DNA from: Fibrella aquatilis
GTDB taxonomy: Bacteria; Bacteroidota; Bacteroidia; Cytophagales; Spirosomataceae
Assembly (NCBI RefSeq): GCF_017353255.1
Contig: NZ_JAFMYU010000001.1
Span: 310,001 to 374,000, forward strand
Direction of reading: 5' to 3'
DNA: 64,000 nucleotides
The position numbers and the translations under genes are program-made. A model generated the notes under the pieces. It worked only from the letters and a program-made list of their open reading frames with translations. It was not told the origin of the DNA and searched no databases. This document shows, piece after piece, positions 1 through 8,290 of this stretch. Numbering within the stretch: position 1 is the first letter of the stretch; each line of letters begins with the position of its first letter.

Positions 1-1
1 T

Positions 2-436
2 GGTGGTGACCGGGGCGGACGTTTCGAAGATCGTCGTGGTGGTGACCGAGGTGGCCGCTTTGAGGATCGTGGTCCTCGCCCCGCTGGCCGGTTCGAAGAC
101 CGTGGCCCCCGCCCCGGTGGCGACCGGTTTGCTGGTCCCCGCGAAGGTGGTAAGCCCTATTTTGGTAAAGACAACGACCGTCCGGTACGGGAGCGTGAAG
201 CCAACATGACGCGCCTTAGCGTGAGCATCGGCCGTAAAGATTACGTCCGCCCGGGCGACCTGGTGGGTGCCATTGCGGGCGAGTCGGGCATTCCCGGCAG
301 CAGCATTGGCAGCATCGATATCTTCGACAGCCACACGTTTGTGGACGTACCAACCGATGTAGCCAACCGCGTGGTAGCCTCAATGGACGGTAACAACATC
401 AAAGGCCGCCGGGTAAGCGTGGAGATCACTCGCTAA
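2..436 (+). CDS. DEAD-box RNA helicase, C-terminal part (5' end outside window)
   Basis: The reading frame is open from base 2 and ends with TAA at 434-436, giving about 144 residues without the ATP-dependent helicase core. Its first half is a low-complexity RGG/RFEDRG linker (GGDRGGRFEDRR, then GPRPGGDRFAGPRE), as found in RNA-binding tails. The last 75 residues or so (MTRLSVSIGRKDYVRPGDLVGAIAGE onward in short) resemble the DbpA/CsdA-type RNA-binding domain that ends many Bacteroidota DEAD-box helicases: a basic start, a GDLVGAIAGE-like turn and a terminal VSVEI strand. The family unwinds RNA in ribosome assembly or cold adaptation, which is inferred here because the catalytic motifs are missing. 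An ATG at 206 in the same frame is internal to the domain. A terminator follows. Confidence 0.85.
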   Translation, partial: GGDRGGRFEDRRGGDRGGRFEDRGPRPAGRFEDRGPRPGGDRFAGPREGGKPYFGKDNDRPVREREANMTRLSVSIGRKDYVRPGDLVGAIAGESGIPGSSIGSIDIFDSHTFVDVPTDVANRVVASMDGNNIKGRRVSVEITR

Positions 437-458
437 GAGGCAGTCATTCCTGATTTTT

Positions 459-495
459 AAAAAGTACCTCTGGCTAGTCTGGGGGTACTTTTTTT
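459..495 (+). terminator. Rho-independent terminator of the helicase gene
   Basis: AAAAGTACC at about 460-468 pairs with GGTACTTTT at 484-492 around a 15-nt loop and runs into a T tract. It starts 23 bases after the helicase stop codon. Confidence 0.8.
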
Positions 496-557
496 GTATG
501 GGGGAGGGGCTGGTCTTATCTTCGGTCCTGCTTTACCACCTGGCTGACCACCCATTC

Positions 558-1916
558 ATGAAATCTGTATTACGCGTTGTCGGGCTTGTCGGCCTTCTTT
601 TAGGGCTGGTCTACGCCACCTGTCGCTTTCTCGACACATCAGCTGACGGAAAAGCTGACGGCCTCATCAAAGGAATAGCCTATGTAAATGGGCTGTGGCT
701 GATAGTCATCTGGTGGGTCATCATCACCGTGCTGACCCTGGGCTTCCGGTCGAAGAGCAATCTGATTAAGTCGATTGCGTTTTATACCACGTCGGCGTTG
801 GGAACGCTGCTTTTTCTGGAAGGCATCTGCTGGCTGCTGGTCTCATTGGGCATACCTGCCGGGGTAGGCATTACCAACCACCGCCTCTACATTCCCCCAA
901 ATATCGACGACCCGATCACCTACGCGGGCGACGTAAGCCTTTTTGCGGGACGCTGGCGGCTGCCCAATAGGCGTGAGCAGGTAGTTAACTGTTCGGGTGA
1001 TACGTTGCGTCGTTATGCCAATGAATTAGGGGCTGCCGATGACCCACTAACAATGGATTCCACCAACAGGGTGATCGTGCTGGGCGACTCCTACATGGAG
1101 GGCTACATGGTAAACCCCGCCGACCGGATGTCAACGCTGTTATCGAAAATGACTGGCCACCGGCATCTAAATTTTGCCATCAACGGCACGTCGCCCATTA
1201 ATTATTGGCAAACGTACCGACAGTTCAAAGACCGCGTTGCCCACAAAGCTGTGCTGGTGGGGCTGCTCCCGGCTAATGATTTCGAGGATTATACGGGTGA
1301 AAAGGTCCACGCACAAGTCGATTTTCCCATCTACCGACCCTACTGGACGGCCGACGGGAAGCTGGCCTATTCGCTGGCCAACATCCGGCAGTCTATTGCT
1401 GCCGTGGGCCGGACACGGGCCAGCTTGCTTCAAACCGTTGATTCTGTTTACCAGACCCTTACCTGGAAACAAAAGGCTCGTGTGCATTTTGTCGAGCATT
1501 CGTACCTGGCTCAGACATTGCTGAAACTGGTACAAAACAAGGCGCAGGTAGACCCAAAGTGGACTCGTTACGCTCAGTTTACCGAGAATGACTGGGCCAT
1601 TGTGCAACGTAGCCTTGACCAGCTGGTAAAGGACGCTGCCGGTAAGCAAATCGTCTTTGTGTCATTACCTATCATGCTGGACGTAAAGGCATTACAAGCC
1701 GGTGCTGACAATAAGTTCGACCGGCAGCTGCGCCAGTTTTGCCAGCAGCGGGGCGTTGGCTTCATCTCACTCGTACCCCACGCCCTGGCCTACCAAGGCA
1801 ACCTAGCCGACCTCTACGTCCCCTGCGATGGCCATTGGACCGCCAAAGGCGAAGCCTGGGCCACCGAATGTCTGTTGAAAGAGGCCGCGTATTTGAAAGC
1901 AGTGGGAAGGGAGTGA
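558..1916 (+). CDS. Membrane-anchored SGNH/GDSL-type hydrolase-like protein
   Basis: This 452-residue protein has hydrophobic segments near residues 4-24, 46-63 and 76-99, then a soluble domain. GDSYMEG at 176-182 matches the nucleophile block of SGNH hydrolases, and CDGHWTAKG near 423-431 supplies the Asp-x-His pair close to the C terminus. Such enzymes add or remove O-acyl groups on sugars or cell-envelope polymers; the substrate is unknown. An in-frame ATG at 498 exists, but it lies three bases after the upstream terminator's T tract, so 558 is preferred. It converges on the carbamoyltransferase/DUF5989/SxtJ operon, and related clusters often include an SGNH protein. The stop codon lies inside the left arm of a perfect hairpin. 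Confidence 0.75.
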   Translation: MKSVLRVVGLVGLLLGLVYATCRFLDTSADGKADGLIKGIAYVNGLWLIVIWWVIITVLTLGFRSKSNLIKSIAFYTTSALGTLLFLEGICWLLVSLGIPAGVGITNHRLYIPPNIDDPITYAGDVSLFAGRWRLPNRREQVVNCSGDTLRRYANELGAADDPLTMDSTNRVIVLGDSYMEGYMVNPADRMSTLLSKMTGHRHLNFAINGTSPINYWQTYRQFKDRVAHKAVLVGLLPANDFEDYTGEKVHAQVDFPIYRPYWTADGKLAYSLANIRQSIAAVGRTRASLLQTVDSVYQTLTWKQKARVHFVEHSYLAQTLLKLVQNKAQVDPKWTRYAQFTENDWAIVQRSLDQLVKDAAGKQIVFVSLPIMLDVKALQAGADNKFDRQLRQFCQQRGVGFISLVPHALAYQGNLADLYVPCDGHWTAKGEAWATECLLKEAAYLKAVGRE

Positions 1917-2014
1917 TGAGTGGTAAGTGATGAACGATGAGTTTGCTGCCGCCAGAGCAGGTACGCTGGCGGCAGCAAACTCATCGTTCATCACTTACCA
2001 CTCATCACTCCCTT
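1907..2014. repeat. Long perfect hairpin, GTAAGTG/ATGAGTG 7-bp words
   Basis: Arms 1907-1955 and 1966-2014 are identical inverted copies over 49 bp with a 10-nt loop. Arms are built of 7-bp words (GTAAGTG, ATGAGTG and variants) and capped by GTTTGCTGCCGCC. It fills the gap between two converging genes, so it could work as a bidirectional terminator. Confidence 0.95.
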
Positions 2015-2401
2015 CTACCACACATTCTCCAAATCCGCCGCGTTGTATTGGTGCGACCGGTCTTTGAAGAGGGTGGTTAGCCCCTTACCGTTGCGGCGGT
2101 TGAGCATGTTTTTGTTGCGCAACCGGTAGAGCAGGGCTACAGGCATCAGGAACACGAAAAAGATGACCGTCAGCAACACGCGGGTGTTGATGAACCCCAG
2201 CACTTCGGCGATTTTGAACCAACCCCATGCGATGAACCGGCTAAAGTAGGGGATGACAAACAGTAGCGCGATCAGGCCAAAAGCGGCGTAGAGGTAGCCG
2301 ATATAGTGGTTTTTGGTGAAGATATGCAGGGCCAGCAGGCCCGCTGCAATGGCCACGTTGGCTTTCCAGACATCGATTTCGGGAATTGCTTTTGGTGCCA
2401 T
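2015..2401 (-). CDS. SxtJ family membrane protein
   Basis: This is a 128-residue membrane protein beginning MAPKAIPEIDVWKAN. Hydrophobic segments lie at about residues 16-30, 37-55 and 70-98. Size, topology and the RNKNMLNRR stretch before a polar tail fit the SxtJ family, named from cyanobacterial saxitoxin clusters and of unknown biochemical role. The ATG at 2401 is chosen because it comes 5 bases after the stop of the DUF5989 gene; the frame is open further upstream but would overlap that gene. It ends the leftward operon carbamoyltransferase - DUF5989 - SxtJ, and the constant company suggests the small proteins form a membrane partner of the carbamoyltransferase. Confidence 0.8.
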   Translation of the reverse strand: MAPKAIPEIDVWKANVAIAAGLLALHIFTKNHYIGYLYAAFGLIALLFVIPYFSRFIAWGWFKIAEVLGFINTRVLLTVIFFVFLMPVALLYRLRNKNMLNRRNGKGLTTLFKDRSHQYNAADLENVW

Positions 2402-2406
2402 CAGCG

Positions 2407-2556
2407 CTAGAACAGGGTATAGATAAACGGAGCCAGCGCCGAGCCACCGCCAAGCACGATCAGGATACCCAACAAGAGTAGGATGATGATAACGGGGGCC
2501 AGCCACCATTTTTTGCGCTGTTTCATGAAGCGCAGGATGTCAGTGAGAAATTCCAT
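2407..2556 (-). CDS. DUF5989 family small membrane protein
   Basis: This short gene encodes 49 residues: MEFLTDILRFMKQRKKWW, one hydrophobic helix rich in Ile and Leu, a GGGSA turn and a final FIYTLF. That pattern (basic RKKWW before one helix, then GGGSALAPF) is typical of DUF5989, a family of about 50 residues found beside SxtJ proteins and carbamoyltransferases. ATG at 2556, TAG at 2407-2409; the SxtJ start follows 5 bases later, so the two are surely co-transcribed. Function unknown. Confidence 0.85.
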   Translation of the reverse strand: MEFLTDILRFMKQRKKWWLAPVIIILLLLGILIVLGGGSALAPFIYTLF

Positions 2557-2577
2557 AGTGAAGTTAATTTAGTAGAT

Positions 2578-2664
2578 GGTCATTGGACATTAGACATTAG
2601 ACATTGGTCTTATCCAGCCGACCCGTCGGACCGTACCAATGACTAATGACCAATGTCCAATGAT
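2578..2664. repeat. Imperfect hairpin of CATTAGA/CATTGGT 7-bp words
   Basis: Left arm 2578-2609 is CATTGGA-CATTAGA-CATTAGA-CATTGGT and right arm 2635-2664 is its imperfect inverse. The loop holds CCGACCCGTCGG, a small palindrome of its own. It sits between the carbamoyltransferase stop and the DUF5989 start and reaches the stop codon. Confidence 0.85.
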
Positions 2665-4523
2665 TAATCCAGTACAAATTCTTCTTTCCAGTTGTCGGTG
2701 TCTTGCCAGGCAGGTTGTTGCCGTTTGTCGAAAAGAAAGTTGCCCACCACGAGGTAATCCATTTCGGTGCGCATGAAGCAGCGGTAGGCATCGTCGGCGG
2801 TGCAGACAATGGGTTCACCGCGCACGTTGAAGCTGGTATTCACGACTACATCATAGCCCGTTTTCTGCCCGAAGGCTTCAATCAGGGCATAGTAACGCGG
2901 GTTGGTCTCCTTGTGCACCGTCTGTATCCGCGCCGAAAAGTCGATGTGCGTGATGGCGGGCATATCCGACCGTTCGTAATAGAGCTTGTCGCGTAACGAA
3001 AGCGCATGGTAGTTGTTGGGCAGGGTCCGCCGCCGGTCTTTGGCTACGGGGTGCACTAGCAACATGTAGGGTGATGGCCCTTCGTAATCGAAATAATCGC
3101 TTACCCGTTCGGCCAGTACCGAGGGGGCAAAGGGCCGGAACGACTCGCGGTATTTGATTTTCAGGTTTAACTTCTTCTGCATGTCCTCGCTGCGGGGGTC
3201 GCCCAGTATGCTTCGTCCGCCCAGCGCCCGCGGACCAAACTCCATGCGTCCCTGCACCCAGCCCACCACGTTGTTATCGGCCAAGATACCCGCTACGGTG
3301 CTCGAAAGAGCTTCGTTAGACAGGTACGTGGCCACGGCGTGGTATTTGCGAATCACGCGCTCGGTGTCGGCGTCGGTGATTTCGGGGCCGAGGTACGACC
3401 CTTGCAGCGCATCGAGCGAGGGAGCCACCTGACGGGGTTGCTTGAAATAAATGTGGTAGGCCGCCAGCGCCGCGCCGAGGCTCCCGCCCGCATCACCGGC
3501 TGCCGGCTGAATGAATACGTTCCTGAATACGCCTGACGCCTGCAACTTCCCGTTCGACACGCAGTTGAGCGCCACGCCCCCCGCCAGACAGATGGCATCG
3601 GCCCCGGTGAGGCGTTTAGCTTCCTGCGCCATGCGCAGGACCACCTCTTCCGTGACGCGCTGAATGGCCAGTCCCAGGTTGCAGTGGGCATCGGTCAGTT
3701 CGTCTTCGGGCTGCCGTTGCTTTATGCCAAACAGGGCCTCCCACTTGTCGGCATTGACCATTTTTAGGCCCGTGGCGTAATCGAAATAATCCTGATCGAG
3801 CCAGATGGAGCCGTCGTCCTTGAGCGAAATGAGCGTGGTCAGAATCTTCTGCACGTACTCGTCCACGATGGGGGCGGTGGGGTTGCCGTAGGGAGCCAGG
3901 CCCATAAGCTTATACTCGCCAGAGTTGACCCGGAAGCCCAGAAAATACGTGAACGCCGAATAGAGCAGACCCAGCGAATGCGGAAAATGCAGCTCTTTCA
4001 GAATGGTAATGTGGCTGCCTTCGCCCAGACAGATCGACGCCGTGGCCCATTCGCCCACCCCGTCGAGGGTCAGAATCGCCGCCCGTTCGTAGGGCGAGGG
4101 GTAGAATGCACTCGCCGCGTGGGAGAGGTGATGTTCGGGAAACAGCAGCTTAACGGTCTTCGCACCATCGCTGTCTATTTCAGCTAATTCACTGCGGATG
4201 AGGCGCTTCAAAAAAATCTTTTCCTTGATCCAGACCGGCATGGCGGTCATAAACGAGCGCAGACCTTTTGGCACAAAGCCGTAATAGGTCTCCAGCAGCC
4301 GTTCGAATTTAAGGAGGGGTTTGTCGTAGAAAACAACCGCGTCGATATCGGCGAGGCGAAGCCCGGCATAGTCGAGGCAATACTGAACGGCCTGTTTGGG
4401 GAATCCGGGGTCGTGTTTTTTGCGGGTAAAACGCTCTTCCTGCGCCGCTGCGACCACTTGCCCGTTGATCACGAGGGCTGCCGCCGAGTCGTGGTAAAAG
4501 GCCGAAATGCCAAGTATGTTCAT
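2664..4523 (-). CDS. Carbamoyltransferase (NodU/TobZ type)
   Basis: At 619 residues it has the usual length for this family, which transfers a carbamoyl group from carbamoyl phosphate, via carbamoyl-adenylate, to a hydroxyl of a sugar or natural product. The N-terminal half is Kae1-like: MNILGISAFYHDSAA, EERFTRKKHD, and the metal-binding EHHLSHAASAFY with His131, His132 and His135. The C-terminal half carries FGPRALGGRSILGDPR and NTSFNVRGEPIV, the conserved blocks of the carbamoyl-transfer part. Start ATG at 4523; the upstream in-frame extension has no family match. A TAnnTTTG box on the minus strand (4570-4577) lies about 47 bases upstream. First gene of an operon with DUF5989 and SxtJ. The acceptor is not evident. 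Confidence 0.92.
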   Translation of the reverse strand: MNILGISAFYHDSAAALVINGQVVAAAQEERFTRKKHDPGFPKQAVQYCLDYAGLRLADIDAVVFYDKPLLKFERLLETYYGFVPKGLRSFMTAMPVWIKEKIFLKRLIRSELAEIDSDGAKTVKLLFPEHHLSHAASAFYPSPYERAAILTLDGVGEWATASICLGEGSHITILKELHFPHSLGLLYSAFTYFLGFRVNSGEYKLMGLAPYGNPTAPIVDEYVQKILTTLISLKDDGSIWLDQDYFDYATGLKMVNADKWEALFGIKQRQPEDELTDAHCNLGLAIQRVTEEVVLRMAQEAKRLTGADAICLAGGVALNCVSNGKLQASGVFRNVFIQPAAGDAGGSLGAALAAYHIYFKQPRQVAPSLDALQGSYLGPEITDADTERVIRKYHAVATYLSNEALSSTVAGILADNNVVGWVQGRMEFGPRALGGRSILGDPRSEDMQKKLNLKIKYRESFRPFAPSVLAERVSDYFDYEGPSPYMLLVHPVAKDRRRTLPNNYHALSLRDKLYYERSDMPAITHIDFSARIQTVHKETNPRYYALIEAFGQKTGYDVVVNTSFNVRGEPIVCTADDAYRCFMRTEMDYLVVGNFLFDKRQQPAWQDTDNWKEEFVLD

Positions 4524-4569
4524 GCGCAAAGAAACAGGTGTACGGTAAGTGGAGCAGTGTAGGCCCGTA

Positions 4570-4577
4570 CAAAAGTA
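4570..4577 (-). promoter_or_regulatory. Candidate -7 box for the carbamoyltransferase operon
   Basis: On the minus strand this reads TACTTTTG, an exact match to the Bacteroidota -7 consensus TAnnTTTG, and would give a leader of about 40 nt. No TTG was found at the right distance upstream, so support is partial. Confidence 0.4.
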
Positions 4578-4685
4578 CAATCGAATAGCCTTTCCCCCGC
4601 CTTCAGCGATGCATACGGTAGTAGATTATAGCTAATCGGGTTGATTGCTAGTGGCTCACACAACCTAACATATGCCCTACCATGA

Positions 4686-4918
4686 GCTAGGCGGACGGCG
4701 GAGCTACTGGCGCGTCAGCCTGAACGCCATGCTTCAGCTTGGCGCTGGGCGGTGTATCTTCTTATATATTAGCGACTTTAGTCGCGGATGAGGCGGTGCT
4801 AAGTCATTTCCGGCTGCGACTAAAGTCGCAAAGAGGGGAGGAGACGTACCCACCCAGCGCCGGGCTAAAGCCACGGCGTTCAGGCTGACGCGCCACTAGC
4901 TCCCCCCTCCACCACGCC
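4686..4918. repeat. Large imperfect inverted repeat, MITE-like
   Basis: Two arms of about 65-70 bp (4690-4754 and 4851-4918) are inverted copies, with perfect blocks TGGCGCGTCAGCCTGAACGCC and CGGCGCTGGG-like. Inside are two smaller palindromes around GCGACTTTAGTCGC (4772-4785) and GCGACTAAAGTCGC (4816-4829). No open reading frame lies between. The arms contain GCGTCAGCC, the inverse of the GGCTGACGC head seen in the heptamer hairpins. Size and symmetry recall a non-autonomous transposable element, but no target-site duplication was identified. Confidence 0.7.
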
Positions 4919-4942
4919 GACGAATTGACGGCACGAAACAGT

Positions 4943-5104
4943 ATGCAGAAGCAATTCGCCGGGCAACTAGACGTGAGCACTACGTTCGTATCTAAGCTTA
5001 TCCGTGGCAAAAAAAGCGTGTCAGTAGCGATGGCTTTGATGTTGGAGGAAGCCCTACAAATAGATTTTTCGTTTTGGTTCAACGCTCAGCGAAATTATAT
5101 CTGA
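4943..5104 (+). pseudogene. Remnant of a HigA/VapI-type (XRE) antitoxin
   Basis: An ATG at 4943 opens 53 codons to a TGA at 5102-5104. The translation contains a recognisable helix-turn-helix (FAGQLDVSTTFVSKLIRGKK), then VAMALMLEEALQID and FSFWFNAQRNY, matching the end of the HigA DNA-binding domain where the family has PEFWLNLQxNYDL. After the TGA the same frame continues DIVYYKAKRKLNRLNVLK for 33 codons, which looks like the lost C-terminal tail. The N-terminal 25-30 residues of an intact HigA are not evident and no HigB toxin gene is next to it. It is read as a decayed antitoxin; a short functional protein cannot be excluded. Confidence 0.6.
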
Positions 5105-5446
5105 GACATAGTTTACTACAAAGCCAAACGCAAATTGAACCGCCTAAACGTGCTAAAGCCAAAACAAAAGAAATTATTGAAAGCGATAACTTCTTAACCG
5201 GCTATGCTCTGCGTTTTATAGAAATTGTAAGAGCAATATTTTCGCCTAACAACTCCAAGGGCTGATGAGCACATCACCCAAGACAGGAAACGCGACGTAC
5301 CCACGTGCTTTTTCACCCTTGGATCGTTGGGTGCAGTCACAAAGCACTCAATCACTTTCCTGTCGAACGAGGCGCACCCAAGCGAAGCTAATCACAAACG
5401 CGCACACTATGGTAATACATATGATTGAAAGAAAACCTTACTAGCA
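5105..5446. other. Intergenic stretch without a supported gene
   Basis: It holds the tail of the antitoxin remnant to about 5203 and the attC-like element with its flanking similarity to 5396. The last 50 bases before the WG-repeat gene stop show nothing recognisable. Confidence 0.6.
5244..5332. repeat. attC-like 89-bp structured element, copy A
   Basis: Ends are GCCTAAC (5244-5250, fits RYYYAAC) and GTTGGGT (5326-5332, fits GTTRRRY). Inside them CCAAGGG (5255-5261) is perfectly complementary to CCCTTGG (5316-5322), with spacers of 4 and 3 nt: the R''-L''/L'-R' plan of integron attC sites. A copy of exactly the same length lies at 33275-33363, and similarity extends to about 5241-5396. It lies downstream of the leftward WG-repeat gene. 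Confidence 0.5.
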
Positions 5447-6598
5447 TTAATCACAAGGGAAGAGACACTTGCCTTGCTCTGTAATAAAAAAGCTTTTCCC
5501 GTTGGCTCTTCTCACGTAACCCATACCGTTCGAAAACTTTCTAACACTTTCATAAATGAAGGGGATTGCAATTTTTCCTGAAGTATCAATATAACCTCTC
5601 ATTTCTCCTTTAATAGCGCAGATTAATCCACTAGATACTCCGACTGGGATTATTTTGAAATTTAAAGGCAAATGTTTTCCCTTTAAGTCAAGTAATCCAT
5701 ACTTCTCCCCTTTCATGCATATGGCTTGTCCTTCACTATAAGGCCAGATCATATCATAATCAAATGGAACAAGAGTCTTACCTGTAGTATCAATTATGCC
5801 ATACTTCTTTTTATAAACCAGAGAGCAAAATCCTTCAGAAAAATCGAATCCAGATTCGTAGATTAAAGGTATTTTCAATTTGCCACTTTTATCAATAAAA
5901 CCAAATTTTAGTATATTTGATCTGTTTGCAGTGTCTTCAATTGAAACCTGAGCTAACCCATTTTTAAAGTCTCCAGTGCTGTGATAACGTCCATAATCCT
6001 TTGAAATTATTTCGCCCTTTACATTGATAATACTCTGATTGCCATTAAATTCTGTTACTTGCGCTACACCATCACTAAAATTATTTACGCTAATATATTT
6101 TAACTCTATAGCTTCTTTGCCAGTAGTGTCAACATACCCCCACCTTCCATTTTTCCTAACCGGAGCTAATCTATCTTTAGAGAAAATACCAGCATCGTCA
6201 TACTTACATTGTATTGCAAGTTTTCCTTTCTTATTGATAAAACCATATTGATTTTTAAAATGGTAAATCGCGAATCCATTTTTAAAATCCTGCACAAAGC
6301 GCATTGTTGGTTTTATTACTACTCTTCCTTGTCTGTCTATAAATCCATACTTATTTCCAAAATCGAATTTACATAGATGATCGCTAAAGTCAGACGCACC
6401 CAATCGAATATCGCTAAACACTACTTTAAGAGTATCCTTTTCACTACGCAAGTTACTCTCTAAATTTTTAAATTTACTTTCCTCATCGCTAGATGGAGTG
6501 ATAGCGATTGCAGATCGTAAATCTTTGGTTGAGTCCGTTCTTTTCTGAGCAAGCGAGCCTGTATAGCAAAAGACAAGAAGCATGTAAAAAAATCTCAT
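5447..6598 (-). CDS. WG-repeat secreted protein
   Basis: This 383-residue protein starts with a signal peptide (MRFFYMLLVFCYTGSLAQ). From about residue 80 to the end it is made of WG-type beta repeats of some 35-45 residues, each with a core such as KYGFIDRQGRVVI, QYGFINKKGKLAI, RWGYVDTTGKEAI, KYGIIDTTGKTLV and KYGLLDLKGKHL followed by a spacer ending in FSxG or FKNG. WG-repeat proteins are common in Bacteroidota and have no established biochemical role. The gene is clearly AT-richer than its neighbours and stands alone between two dispersed repeat elements that also flank the gene at 33433-33870, which suggests acquisition. Confidence 0.85.
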   Translation of the reverse strand: MRFFYMLLVFCYTGSLAQKRTDSTKDLRSAIAITPSSDEESKFKNLESNLRSEKDTLKVVFSDIRLGASDFSDHLCKFDFGNKYGFIDRQGRVVIKPTMRFVQDFKNGFAIYHFKNQYGFINKKGKLAIQCKYDDAGIFSKDRLAPVRKNGRWGYVDTTGKEAIELKYISVNNFSDGVAQVTEFNGNQSIINVKGEIISKDYGRYHSTGDFKNGLAQVSIEDTANRSNILKFGFIDKSGKLKIPLIYESGFDFSEGFCSLVYKKKYGIIDTTGKTLVPFDYDMIWPYSEGQAICMKGEKYGLLDLKGKHLPLNFKIIPVGVSSGLICAIKGEMRGYIDTSGKIAIPFIYESVRKFSNGMGYVRRANGKSFFITEQGKCLFPCD

Positions 6599-6643
6599 GG
6601 AAGCAGTTGTTATTTATTTGAATACCAAACATAATGAATTATA

Positions 6644-6899
6644 AGCTAACAGAAGGCGGACGTATACTGTTGCCCATAAGCTGGGCGTGTTGAACGAAGT
6701 TAAGAACCATAGCAAATGCATGCTGTCCATAGTGGCCGCAACCTGTCGCAAGAGGGAAGGAGCCGCCGCTAGGTGCGTCCTGCCGAGCGAAGTTGACCCT
6801 GTCGCCCGTACGTGAGCACTTAAGGAAGAATTTTCTCAACGTGCTGAATCACAAGTACTTAAGCTTGGACATGGCCTAACAAGTTTATGCACGTTAAGT
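6644..6899. repeat. Dispersed repeat upstream of the WG gene, copy A
   Basis: This 250-bp stretch shares scattered blocks with 33935-34178: GCAAATG, GTxGCCGCAA, GGAGCCGCC, CTGTCGCC, AGAATT-TCTCAA and GGCC-AACAAGTT. I estimate roughly 60-65 % identity over the aligned blocks. Both copies lie upstream of the gene whose downstream side carries the attC-like element. No coding region is evident in it. Confidence 0.45.
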
Positions 6900-7063
6900 C
6901 GCGGAATTACAGTATATTGATAATCAGCCTGTTTTAATTCCGCGCAAGTATTGTGATGTACTTTAGCCCTATGATTGGTAAACAAATGAATACGTTAATC
7001 TAAAGAATTCAAATTTTGTAGCAAAGATTTGATTGAGAGTCAATTTTAAATAAAGCTATACGC
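6895..7063. other. Non-coding stretch with one small inverted repeat
   Basis: GCGGAATTA near 6901 pairs with TAATTCCGC near 6935. The rest is AT-rich with no recognisable gene. Confidence 0.4.
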
Positions 7064-7104
7064 AAAACGAGGTGCTGTCTTAAACCAAGACAGCACCTCG
7101 TTTG
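7064..7104 (-). terminator. Terminator of dnaJ
   Basis: ACGAGGTGCTGTCTT and AAGACAGCACCTCGT form a perfect 15-bp stem with a 4-nt loop. On the minus strand the stem ends in a short U-rich tail, 17 bases after the dnaJ stop. Confidence 0.85.
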
Positions 7105-7121
7105 TATTGATAACCAGCTGC

Positions 7122-8282
7122 TTATCCATGAAAAAAGTCTTTCATCTTCTCGAAGAAGCCTTTGTCGCTTTTGTTGGGCTTGGGCTGGAAGTTGGGGGAG
7201 CTGCGGAGCTTTTCCAGGATCGAACGCTCTTCCGCGCTGACCGTTTTTGGGGTCCAGACGTTGACGTGGATGAGCTGATCGCCGCGGCCATAGCCGTTTA
7301 GCTCTTTGATGCCCTTGCCTTTCAGGCGCAGGATCTTCCCGCTCTGCGTACCCGGTTCCAGCGTGATGCGGGCGCGACCGTCAATCGTCGGCACCTCTAC
7401 GCTCGTGCCCAGGGCGGCATCCACGAAGTTGACGTAGAGATCGAACACCACGTTGGTGCCGTCGCGCTTGAGGTCCTGATCTTCTTCCTCTTCTACTACA
7501 ATGAGCAGATCACCCGCCACGCCACCACGTGGGGGCACGTTGCCGCGACCACCCACCGACAGTTGGATGCCCTCGGCCACGCCAGCAGGAATCTTGATCG
7601 GGATCACGTCTTCCTGCAACACCCGGCCTTCGCCGTGGCACACGTCGCAACGGTCGGTCACGATCTTGCCTTCGCCGTTGCAGGTGGTGCAGGTGGCCGT
7701 CGAGACCATCTGACCCAGCATGGTGTTGACCACCTTGCGGGTCTGGCCGCTGCCCTGACAGGTTTGGCAGGTCTGCACGGCGGTGCCGTTTTTCGAGCCG
7801 TTGCCACCGCAGGTTTGGCAAGCCACGTGGCGCTTTACCTTGATTTTCTTCTCAACGCCGTTGGCAATCTCCTGCAAATCGAGTTTCAGCTTAATGCGCA
7901 GGTCGGAGCCGCGGCGTACGCGTTGCCGCTGACCACCGCCGCCACCACCCCCGAAGAATGAGCCGAAGGGTGATTGATCGCCAAAAATGTCGCCAAACTG
8001 ACTGAAAATATCGTCCATCGACGGGCCACCGGCACCATAACCGCCAGCAGCCCCACCCATACCGGCATGACCATACTGGTCGTAGCGGGCCTTTTTCTGG
8101 TCGTCGCTCAGTACGTCATAGGCTTCGGCGGCTTCCTTGAATTTATCCTCGGCGGTGGGGTCGTCGGGGTTTTTATCCGGGTGGTACTTGATCGCCATCT
8201 TCCGGTACGCCTTCTTGATGTCGTCCGGTGAGGCGCCCTTGTCAACCCCCAGCACTTCGTAATAATCGCGTTTGTTTGCCAT
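7122..8282 (-). CDS. dnaJ: Chaperone protein DnaJ (Hsp40)
   Basis: A full-length (386-residue) type I DnaJ. The J domain covers residues 1-70 with the HPD motif in [11 protein letters not shown], and is followed by a Gly/Phe-rich stretch near 75-120. The zinc-binding region has four CxxCxGxG-type repeats ([32 protein letters not shown]). C-terminal substrate-binding domains with VTIPAG-like IKIPAGV follow. It delivers unfolded proteins to DnaK and stimulates its ATPase, in the cytoplasm. The ATG at 8282 gives the canonical [12 protein letters not shown] start; the frame stays open upstream only because it runs into hairpin repeat sequence. Downstream of grpE in the same direction, with a long hairpin between them. 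Confidence 0.98.
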   Translation of the reverse strand: MANKRDYYEVLGVDKGASPDDIKKAYRKMAIKYHPDKNPDDPTAEDKFKEAAEAYDVLSDDQKKARYDQYGHAGMGGAAGGYGAGGPSMDDIFSQFGDIFGDQSPFGSFFGGGGGGGQRQRVRRGSDLRIKLKLDLQEIANGVEKKIKVKRHVACQTCGGNGSKNGTAVQTCQTCQGSGQTRKVVNTMLGQMVSTATCTTCNGEGKIVTDRCDVCHGEGRVLQEDVIPIKIPAGVAEGIQLSVGGRGNVPPRGGVAGDLLIVVEEEEDQDLKRDGTNVVFDLYVNFVDAALGTSVEVPTIDGRARITLEPGTQSGKILRLKGKGIKELNGYGRGDQLIHVNVWTPKTVSAEERSILEKLRSSPNFQPKPNKSDKGFFEKMKDFFHG

Positions 8283-8290
8283 TAAATTAG

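Noticed and set aside
3-209. A reading frame of 68 codons at the very left edge in frame 3
   Set aside because: The overlapping frame 2 encodes an RGG linker that runs without a break into the helicase RNA-binding domain.
1907-2014. Heptamer hairpins as CRISPR repeats
   Set aside because: There are no regularly spaced unique spacers, the copies are dispersed singly and no cas genes are present.
4663-4669. ACCTAAC as a third attC boundary
   Set aside because: It fits RYYYAAC, but no GTTRRRY partner or complementary inner boxes were found at a suitable distance.
4804-5082. A 92-codon minus-strand frame across the inverted repeat
   Set aside because: It consists largely of repeat sequence and is antisense to the antitoxin remnant; no domain is seen.
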